Shown piece after piece: positions 26,846-33,629 of a DNA stretch of 64,000 bases (position 1 is the stretch's first letter; every line of letters starts with the position of its first letter). Source of the DNA: Bryobacteraceae bacterium (GTDB taxonomy: Bacteria > Acidobacteriota > Terriglobia > Bryobacterales > Bryobacteraceae); NCBI GenBank assembly GCA_026129905.1, contig JAHCHE010000036.1, positions 1-64,000 on the forward strand, read 5' to 3'. The notes under the pieces were generated by a model. The model made no database searches. It saw only the letters and a program-made list of their open reading frames with translations, and had not been told where the DNA came from. Made by a program: the position numbers and the translations under genes.

Positions 26846-27813
26846 TCACGCGCGGCACATCGCCCACCGTCAGCATCGTCACTCCCTGCCTGAACATGGC
26901 GCAATACGTGGAGCAGACGATCCAGAGCGTGCTCCGCCAGGACTACCCGCGGATTGAATACATCGTCGTCGACGGTGGTTCAACCGACGGGACGCTCGAG
27001 ATACTCCAGCGATACGAAGACCGCCTGCGCTTGGTGTCCGGACGCGACAGCGGCGCCGCGGACGCGGTGAACAAGGGCTTTCGCCTGTCGCGGGGGGAGA
27101 TTTTCGCTTATCTGAACGCCGACGACTACTACCTGCCGGGCGCGGTGTCGTGCGCCGTCGATGCGTTGTCGGCCCATCCCGACGTCGCGGTTGCCTACGG
27201 CGACGCGGAGTGGGTGGACGACCTGGGCCAGACGCTGGGCGCCTATCCGACGCAGGCGTTCGATGCTTCGGAGCTGGCCCGCCACTGCTTCATTTCGCAG
27301 CCGGCGGCCTTCCTGCGGCGCTGGGCCTTCGAGCGGGCGGGGATGATGGACGTCCGCTTGCACTATACCTACGACTACGATCTGTGGATACGCATCGCGC
27401 GGCGACACGCGCTGCGGAAGCTGGACGCCAAGCTTGCCGCAAGCCGAATGCACCGCCGCGGCAAATCGCTCGGAGCGCGCAGGGCCGTGTTCGAGGAGAC
27501 CCTCAGGCTGCTGCGCCACCATTACCAATACGCGCCCTTTGGGTGGGTCCACAGCTACTGCGCGTACCGGTTGGACGGCCGCGATCAGTTTTTCGAGCCG
27601 CTGCGTCCGTCGTTTTTCAAATATGCGGTGAGCCTGCCGGCGGGCCTTTGCTTGAACCCCGATCATCCATTCCGCTATGCGCGGGAGTGGAGCGCGGCGA
27701 TGAGCCTCGCCGGGCTCCGCCGGCGATTGGCCGCGCTGTTCCGGCCGAAGCGGCCACAGTTGGAGCGGCCATGGGCGACTCCATCAGCCGCCGTGCGCCA
27801 ACCGGTGAGCTGA
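26845..27813 (+). CDS. Family 2 glycosyltransferase, apparent ATC start
   Basis: GT-A fold glycosyltransferase of about 322 residues. The first strand TVSIVTPCLNMAQYVEQ, then VVDGGSTDGTLEIL, NKGFRLSRGEIFAYLNADDYY (DxD-like) and the acceptor region YDYDLWIRIARR are all present. The first strand lies upstream of the only early ATG (26896), which would delete it. The only plausible start in that stretch is ATC at 26845, which has GGAGG eight bases upstream and overlaps the preceding stop as TAATC, just like a TAATG coupling with one changed base. ATC initiation is rare, so either it is used weakly or the gene is handicapped. Donor and acceptor sugars are unknown. Confidence 0.78.
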   Translation: MTRGTSPTVSIVTPCLNMAQYVEQTIQSVLRQDYPRIEYIVVDGGSTDGTLEILQRYEDRLRLVSGRDSGAADAVNKGFRLSRGEIFAYLNADDYYLPGAVSCAVDALSAHPDVAVAYGDAEWVDDLGQTLGAYPTQAFDASELARHCFISQPAAFLRRWAFERAGMMDVRLHYTYDYDLWIRIARRHALRKLDAKLAASRMHRRGKSLGARRAVFEETLRLLRHHYQYAPFGWVHSYCAYRLDGRDQFFEPLRPSFFKYAVSLPAGLCLNPDHPFRYAREWSAAMSLAGLRRRLAALFRPKRPQLERPWATPSAAVRQPVS

Positions 27814-27851
27814 CGGCTTCGCCGCGCCGGGCGCCGGTTCGGAAAAGCCCG

Positions 27852-29213
27852 TCAGCTCCACAGACGGTCGTTTGAACGAATGTCGTTCCACTGGTCCGTG
27901 GGCTCGAAATACCCGGGTTTCTTCGGGTGCAGATGCTGCTTCACCGCGTCGTCCACCAGCGTGATGCCGAGGCCGGGACCCTGCGGCACTTTGATGAAGC
28001 CGCGGTTGACAATCGGCTTCTCGACTCCCTCCACCAGGCTGTCCCACCACGGCACATCCACGGAGTGAAATTCGAGCGCGAGGAAGTTCTCCGTGGCCGC
28101 GGCGCAGTGAACGTTGGCCATGCACGAGACCGGCGAGCCGGCGAAGTGCATCGCCATCGCGACGCCGTGTTCCTGCGCGGCATCGCCGATTTTCTTCGTT
28201 TCGAGCAGCCCGCCGGAGCTGGCAAGGTCCGGGTGGATGATATCCACGGCGTTCTTCCGGCAAAGCTCGATGAAGGGCTCCTTCAGGTAGATATCTTCGC
28301 CGGTGAGCGTGGGAACGTCGATGGCGTCGGTGATCTGCTTCCATAGGTCGGGATACTGCCACGGAATCATGTCTTCTAGCCAGGCCATGTTGTACGGCTC
28401 CAGCGCCCTTCCCAGCTTGATGCACGAATTGACGCCGATGTGCCCGAAATGGTCCGCGGCGAGCGGCACTTCCATGCCGACGACGTCACGGATCTGCCCG
28501 ACATAGTCGGCCATCATCTTGATCCCCTTGGGCGTGATCTCGATGCCCGTGAACATATGCTGCGTCTGGAAAACGTCGCGCGGCGTGATGCCGAGGGGCC
28601 GGGTGAGCGCGTTCGGCTCTTTGGCGATGAGCCCGATGCCGAGGTCCATCTTCATGTAGGTGAAGCCCTGGTCCAGCCGCCCCTTCATGCGCTCGGCGTA
28701 GATCCTGGGATCCGGCGACATATCGGTATCGCAGTACAAACGGACCTGGTCGCGGAACTTCCCGCCAAGCAACTGGTATGCCGGGACGTTGTAAACCTTC
28801 CCGGCCAGGTCCCAGAGAGCCATCTCGATGCCGCACACGCCGCCCGCCTGCCGCGCGTGGTGGCCGAATTGCTTGATCTTGCGGAAAATCTTGTCGACAT
28901 TGCACGGATTCTCGCCCAGAATGCGGCTCTTCAGCATCAGCGCATAGGTTTCGCTCGCTCCATCCCGCACCTCGCCCAGCCCGTAGATTCCCTGGTTGGT
29001 GTCGATGCGCAGGAGCGGGCAGGTCATCGGCGCTCCGGCGACCACCGCCACGCGCAGGTCGGTGATCTTGAGTTCGGAGGGCTTCGAATTCGTGTTTACC
29101 GTGCCCTGATACGCCTCGATCGTTTCGTCGGCCCAGAACGCCGCGGCGCCGGCCCCTGCCGCCGTCCGGAAGAACGAGCGGCGTCCCAACAGATCCCTGA
29201 TCGTACGTTTCAT
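27852..29213 (-). CDS. Tat-exported enolase-superfamily dehydratase (mandelate racemase/galactonate dehydratase-like)
   Basis: Enolase-superfamily enzyme of 453 residues with a Tat-type leader (GRRSFFRTAAGAGAAAFW). Metal-site motifs are visible as AADHFGH, WLEDMIPW and TGEDIYLKEPF, and the C-terminal part contains DLASSGGLLETKKIGD and AMHFAGSP. It probably dehydrates or racemises an aldonic acid in the periplasm. The ATG at 29213 is chosen for the compact leader, a GAGGAG ribosome site about 10 bases upstream and a TACAAT-type -10 near 29245-29250. It is convergent with the glycosyltransferase. Confidence 0.83.
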   Translation of the reverse strand: MKRTIRDLLGRRSFFRTAAGAGAAAFWADETIEAYQGTVNTNSKPSELKITDLRVAVVAGAPMTCPLLRIDTNQGIYGLGEVRDGASETYALMLKSRILGENPCNVDKIFRKIKQFGHHARQAGGVCGIEMALWDLAGKVYNVPAYQLLGGKFRDQVRLYCDTDMSPDPRIYAERMKGRLDQGFTYMKMDLGIGLIAKEPNALTRPLGITPRDVFQTQHMFTGIEITPKGIKMMADYVGQIRDVVGMEVPLAADHFGHIGVNSCIKLGRALEPYNMAWLEDMIPWQYPDLWKQITDAIDVPTLTGEDIYLKEPFIELCRKNAVDIIHPDLASSGGLLETKKIGDAAQEHGVAMAMHFAGSPVSCMANVHCAAATENFLALEFHSVDVPWWDSLVEGVEKPIVNRGFIKVPQGPGLGITLVDDAVKQHLHPKKPGYFEPTDQWNDIRSNDRLWS

Positions 29214-29284
29214 GAGAATCGGCTCCTCTCTTGTGGTTTTGCCATTGTATCGCGGCGCGGACGCCTGCCTCAGATGACAGCCGC

Positions 29285-29980
29285 CTACAAGTGCACACCC
29301 AAACGGCTCGTCTGCCGGTACCAACTGTTCTGCTCTTCCACCAGAATCTCCGCCAACATCTCCGTCGCTTGAACCAGTTCCCCCAGCTTTGCGTGACCCC
29401 GCCGCGCCTCCAGTTCCGTACGGAAAACCACCAGCCGCTCAGCCGCCCTCACCGAGCGCTCCGCTGCCCGAATCCGAACTGGTGCACCACAATCGCCACC
29501 GCGAATCCGGCCGCCGCCGGCAGACACGCGCCGATCAGCGACAAATGTCCCCACTCGTACTTCTCGAAGAGAACGTGCCCAAGCGGGAATGCCACTTCCG
29601 CCGCGAAAGCCGCCAGCCCCCAACGAACCAGCGCGTGGTAATCGCGCAGATGTCGATAGCGCCGGTGCCAGCGCCTCCGGATCACCTCCAGCCTCTTCTG
29701 GTCGTCGCACAGGCCTCTCGCCTTCCCTCGACACGAGCCGGGCTCGGCCAGCCTGGGCAACCAGGCGAACATCCTCGATGCCCGCGGGGATCTGGGCGGC
29801 GCGATGCCCCTGCACAAAGAGCAAGAGCGCATCTGCCGCGACCGGCCTCCCCCGGCCAGACACCTTGCGCCCGCCGCCCCCGCCGGCGAAATCGAAGAAC
29901 TCTGGCAAGGGAAGTGGAAATCGGCCCCAGCGTGGGGGGGGTGAACTGCCATGACTTGCAACGGCGCCACATTCCAGTGA
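29285..29980 (-). pseudogene. Decayed two-helix membrane protein (SLATT-like), frameshifted
   Basis: Minus-strand coding signal is split between frames. One frame (29449 to about 29700) encodes RRRWHRRYRHLRDYHALVRW, then two hydrophobic helices (AAFAAEVAFPLGHVLF and LIGACLPAAAGFAVAIVVH). The continuation RIRAAERSVRAAERLVVFRTE to a C-terminus with LVEEQNSWYRQ is in another frame ending at 29285; the switch is near 29465-29480. Two helices followed by a helical tail and a late Glu-Trp segment resemble SLATT/DUF4231 proteins, some of which serve in conflict systems. The N-terminal third is not interpretable in any single frame. The family guess is weak. Confidence 0.35.
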
Positions 29981-30106
29981 GCCGGTCACCAACCATTCCG
30001 GAACCCGGCTATCTCACAAAATCGCCTCCTATGAACGTCTTACAAGAGCCGCGGCCACCGGAAAGTGCGGCCGGCCACCGTCCGTGAGCTAGAATTTCCA
30101 TGGCGG
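29981..30106 (+). repeat. ~126-bp direct repeat, copy 1
   Basis: It aligns with 30776-30900 over its whole length with one single-base gap and roughly 80-85% identity by eye. It begins GGTCACCAACC-TTCCGGAACC and ends GAGCTAGA-TTTCCATGGCGG. The core holds a GTTCCGGAAC-like palindrome and a short conserved reading frame (MN-L-EPR-PE-AAGH-P then stop) that may be coincidental. Confidence 0.7.
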
Positions 30107-30150
30107 GCACACGCGCAGCCGCGCTCTTTGATAACTCGCTTCCAAAATGA

Positions 30151-30384
30151 GACGACAAACGGATTCGACACAATTCATCACATTCGACACTTCTTGCGAA
30201 ATCTCGAAAGTGTCGAATCCGTTCATCACTTTTCGACACAATTCGACACTTTCGACGATTCCGCAAGGTGACGCATCTCCCGCACGGGATGCGTCACCGG
30301 GGGCCTCGGAAGCAGCCATGTATCTCAAAAGAAATGGCTTCTTTGGCGGCGCAAGTTTTTGGGGAAAAGCCGGCATGCGTCACC
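30151..30384. repeat. Clustered TTCGACAC motifs followed by ATGCGTCACC palindromes
   Basis: TTCGACAC preceded by A or T occurs directly at 30163, 30182, 30231 and 30241 and inverted at 30210; a degenerate copy is at 30250. TTCATCAC also occurs twice, each time directly before a TTCGACAC. GGATTCGACAC and GTGTCGAATCC form an inverted pair. The patch is visibly AT-richer than its surroundings. Next comes the inverted repeat GGTGACGCATC (30267-30277) / GATGCGTCACC (30288-30298), and ATGCGTCACC recurs at 30375-30384. No gene is supported here. It looks like a cluster of protein-binding sites. Confidence 0.6.
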
Positions 30385-30450
30385 CGTCGATTCCCCGCGA
30401 ATCCGGCGGTCGGCCGTGCGGTCAGTCCGCAGAGTCGTGCGCGGCTGCCC

Positions 30451-30482
30451 GGCTCGAAAGCGCGAAGCGCTTCTTTCGAGCC
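30451..30482. other. Stem-loop with 9-bp arms in the non-coding island
   Basis: GGCTCGAAA and TTTCGAGCC form a perfect 9-bp inverted repeat around a GC-rich 14-base loop that can itself pair. There is no T-run, so it is not a typical terminator. The remaining sequence to 30775 shows no gene. Confidence 0.45.
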
Positions 30483-30775
30483 TCGCGCGTGCTAGTGGAG
30501 AGGGCGGAGTTCCGTCCCTGAACCCGGCAGATGCCATGACAGCCATCGAGAGGGCTCTCGATCCGCGGTTCCCTCCAACTCGACATCAGCGTCACATGGA
30601 TTGCCGCTGTGCCAAGTAATCGGCGCGGAGTCGCGGATTCCTCTACCTGCGGATCGGGAAATACGCCGACTATTCGCTTCGTGTTCACGTTCGGTAGCCG
30701 GCCTGCCGGATGGATAGTCAGGCGTACTGCTCGAGACGCGCGCCTTACAAACGGGTCCTGGATCTTGACCCAACC

Positions 30776-30900
30776 GCCGGTCACCAACCGTTCCGGAACC
30801 GGCTATCGCGCAAAATCGCTTGCAATGAATGGCTTACGAGAGCCTCGCCTGCCGGAACGCGCGGCTGGCCACCTTCCCTGAGCTAGAGTTTCCATGGCGG
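30776..30900 (+). repeat. ~125-bp direct repeat, copy 2
   Basis: Second copy of 29981-30106, lying about 130 bases upstream of the MFS gene. Together the copies bracket about 670 bases of non-coding DNA, as a duplicated upstream region or an inserted cassette would. Confidence 0.7.
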
Positions 30901-31029
30901 CCCGCTAGCGGCGCGAGGCGAAACGATCCGGCGCCGGGCCACGGCGCGGCGCCGTCCGGCACCTGGCAGCCTATCCGCGGACGCTTTTCTGATAAGATTC
31001 TCACGCGGATCTCGTATTGGAGGAACTTC

Positions 31030-32148
31030 ATGCTCATTGTCGCCGCGATCCTGGCGATTTTCGTTTACGGAATGATCGCCGCCATGCTCGGCACGATTCT
31101 GCCGAACCTATCGGCGCGCTTCAAGCTGACGCCGGAGCAGAACGGCACCATTGCGATGGCCCAGGCCATCGGCTTGATCATTGCGTCCATCTCGGTCGGA
31201 CCGCTGGTGGACAACGAAGGAAAGAAAGTGGCGCTGGTGCTGGGGCTGGGCCTGATCGCGATCGCGCTGTTCGCGCTGCCCCGTTCGAAAAGCTACGGCT
31301 GGATTATCGGCCTGCTGTTTCTGTTGGGGATCGGGGGCGGCATCATCGTAACGGCCGCGAACGCGCTGGTGAGCGACATCAGCCCGGATAACCCGGCGCC
31401 GGTGCTGAACCTGCTGAACCTGTTTTTCGGGCTGGGCGGGCTGGCAACTCCTTTTATATCCGCCAACCTTCTCAAGAACGATGCTTTTAAGCTCTGCTAT
31501 CTCACGGCGATCCTGACGGCGGCGACGCTGATCGTGCACTCGGTCGCGCCGATTCCTCCGCCGACCGGCGAGCGAGGGTTCCGCTTCTCCGAAATCGGGC
31601 AAATCACCGGCAATCCGACGCTGTATCTGCTGGCGCTGCTGCTGTTCCTCTATGTCGCCTGCGAAGTGGGCGTATGGAACTGGCTGCCGCGGCACCTGAT
31701 CGCGCAGGGCGTCCCGGAGGGCAAGGCCCTGAACATCCTGTCGCTGGGGTTTGCGCTAGGTCTGCTGATCGGGCGCGTCGCGGCGGCGCCGATTCTGATG
31801 AACGTCGCGCCGGAGCGGGTTACGCTTGCGGCGTCGGTTCTGATGGTGGTTACCACGCTGCTGGCGCTGCAAACCAGGCAGCCGTCGATCTCGTGGGTCG
31901 CCGTCTTTTGCGCGGGCCTGGCGATGGCGCCGGTGTTTCCCACCACTCTGGCCATGGCGCGCGGTCACTTCCCGGTGGCCACCGCGACGGCGATGGGCAT
32001 TGTGATCACTTGCGGCTGGATCGGGCTGGCGGTCAGCTCGAAGATCATCGGGGGCATCGCCGGCGGAGATCCCGCGCGTCTAAAAAAGGCGCTGCTGGTG
32101 CTCCCGGTATTTTCCGTGCTCATGGTGCTCGTACACCTGGGGCTGTAA
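31030..32148 (+). CDS. MFS sugar-type transporter (FucP/GlcP-like)
   Basis: Major facilitator of 372 residues with about 11-12 helices: AMLGTILPNLSARFKLTPEQ, LVDNEGKKVALVLG between helices 2 and 3, and AANALVSDISP typical of the FHS/GlcP-like sugar porters. The ATG at 31030 has a GGAGGA five bases upstream. A possible extended -10 (TGATAAGAT, about 30990-30998) precedes it. It could import the sugars released by neighbouring hydrolases; this is inferred. Confidence 0.83.
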   Translation: MLIVAAILAIFVYGMIAAMLGTILPNLSARFKLTPEQNGTIAMAQAIGLIIASISVGPLVDNEGKKVALVLGLGLIAIALFALPRSKSYGWIIGLLFLLGIGGGIIVTAANALVSDISPDNPAPVLNLLNLFFGLGGLATPFISANLLKNDAFKLCYLTAILTAATLIVHSVAPIPPPTGERGFRFSEIGQITGNPTLYLLALLLFLYVACEVGVWNWLPRHLIAQGVPEGKALNILSLGFALGLLIGRVAAAPILMNVAPERVTLAASVLMVVTTLLALQTRQPSISWVAVFCAGLAMAPVFPTTLAMARGHFPVATATAMGIVITCGWIGLAVSSKIIGGIAGGDPARLKKALLVLPVFSVLMVLVHLGL

Positions 32149-32184
32149 CAAGAGGTTTGCGGGTGGCGTCACGTCATTAGGGCA

Positions 32185-33618
32185 ATGAGAAGCATACGTG
32201 GCGGTGGCGCGCGGCGCCGCCCGCAGGTGTTCACCTTCCGCAGAAGTCTGGCGCTTCTCGCGGCGATGGCGATACTTCCGATCCCGGCCGGCGCGGCGAA
32301 CGGGGCGGCTCGCGGCGCGGCGCCTAACATCGTACTGATCACTGTAGATACGCTGCGGGCCGATCACCTCTCGTCGTACGGCTACCACCTGAAGACGTCG
32401 CCGAACATCGACAAACTGGCCTCGGAAGGGACGCGTTTTGAGAAAGCGTACACGGCTATTCCATTGACCGGACCCGCTCACATCACCATGCTCACCAGCC
32501 GCTACCCGCAGGAGCACGGAGGAAGAATCAACGGCGTTTCCCACTCCGACGACGCGCGGCTCCTGTTCCTGCCGCAGATTCTCCGGAAGTTCAGCTACCG
32601 GACGGCGGCGTTTGTCAGCGCCTGGCCGCTGGTGGGCCGGTTGACGCGTCTCAACGCCCACTTCGATCGCTACGACGAGGACCTGACGCGGACGTACCAG
32701 TTGCTGAACTCCAGCCGCTGGGCCGAGGACGTGACGCCGAAAGCGATCGAGTGGATGAAACAGAACCGGGAAGGACCGTTCTTCCTGTGGGTGCACTACT
32801 TCGATCCGCACTCTCCATACCAGTTGCGCGAAGGCTTCGGCAAACTGCCTCGCAGCGGCAACCCGCAGCGGCGCAACGACCGGCGGGATCCGGACCTGAT
32901 CCGGCGGTACAACTCCGAGGTCGCCTACACGGATCACTACATCGGGAAGCTGATGGCGGCCGTCGATCAACAGGCGGGGCGCGAGTCGACGCTGGTTGTG
33001 CTCACCGCCGATCACGGCGAGAGCCTGGGCGAGCACGGCTACGTGGGGCATGGAAGGCGCCTCTATGAGAGCATCGTGCGCGTGCCGCTGATCGTCCGGT
33101 GGCCCGGCGTGGTGAAGGCCGGGCAGGTTGCCCGAGGGCGGGTGTCGCTCGTGGATCTGACGCCGACCATTGTGGACGTGACCCTGAGGCGGAGCCATCC
33201 CGACCTGGAACTGCCCGTCCCGCTAGGGGGGCAAGGCTTCGGCGCCGCACTCGCGGGCGGCCCGCCGATGGAGGAACGGACGATCCGCTATCTCACGTTC
33301 GCGGGCAAGAAAGGATTCGTCCCCCGCTTCCTGTCGTTCCTGTGGACGCACCTGGACGACAGGCCGCTGTGGGTGGGGCAGCTCACGGGCAACCGGAAGG
33401 TCCTCTGGTCGCCGCAGGGTGAATCGATGGAAATCTTCGATCTCGGCGCCGATCCCTACGAAAAAGCGCCCGCCAAGCCCAAGCGGACGACGCGCATCTA
33501 TGAAGGCGAAACGGCGCGGCTGCAACACTGGTACGATTTCACCAGCGGCGCCTCGGGCGAGAACCGGATGACCTCCCAGGATATCGAGGCGCTGAAGAGC
33601 CTCGGCTATCTCCAATAG
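32185..33618 (+). CDS. Sulfatase-fold hydrolase/transferase without formylglycine cysteine
   Basis: Alkaline-phosphatase-superfamily protein of 477 residues with a basic N-terminus and hydrophobic export signal (LALLAAMAILPIPAGA). The metal site is present: VDTLRADHLSSYGY near residue 53 and ADHGESLGEHG near 273. At the nucleophile position it has PLTGPAH rather than CxPSR, so threonine is the probable nucleophile and formylglycine chemistry is excluded. The C-terminal DIEALKSLGYL is common in this Acidobacteria-rich group. Expect phosphoester or phospholipid-headgroup transfer rather than sulfate hydrolysis; the substrate is unknown. Confidence 0.82.
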   Translation: MRSIRGGGARRRPQVFTFRRSLALLAAMAILPIPAGAANGAARGAAPNIVLITVDTLRADHLSSYGYHLKTSPNIDKLASEGTRFEKAYTAIPLTGPAHITMLTSRYPQEHGGRINGVSHSDDARLLFLPQILRKFSYRTAAFVSAWPLVGRLTRLNAHFDRYDEDLTRTYQLLNSSRWAEDVTPKAIEWMKQNREGPFFLWVHYFDPHSPYQLREGFGKLPRSGNPQRRNDRRDPDLIRRYNSEVAYTDHYIGKLMAAVDQQAGRESTLVVLTADHGESLGEHGYVGHGRRLYESIVRVPLIVRWPGVVKAGQVARGRVSLVDLTPTIVDVTLRRSHPDLELPVPLGGQGFGAALAGGPPMEERTIRYLTFAGKKGFVPRFLSFLWTHLDDRPLWVGQLTGNRKVLWSPQGESMEIFDLGADPYEKAPAKPKRTTRIYEGETARLQHWYDFTSGASGENRMTSQDIEALKSLGYLQ

Positions 33619-33629
33619 ACGCCGGGGGC

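Noticed and set aside
26896-27813. ATG 26896 as start of the glycosyltransferase
   Set aside because: It removes the first beta strand of the GT-A fold, which is clearly encoded immediately upstream.
30163-30258. Possible CRISPR array
   Set aside because: The repeated unit is only 8-9 bases, spacing is irregular (19, 28, 21, 10) and one copy is inverted; no cas genes are near.
30147-30521. A 124-codon plus-strand frame in the repeat island
   Set aside because: It is built from the TTCGACAC repeats and hairpins, has no ribosome site or homology-like motifs, and its codon use differs from genuine genes here.
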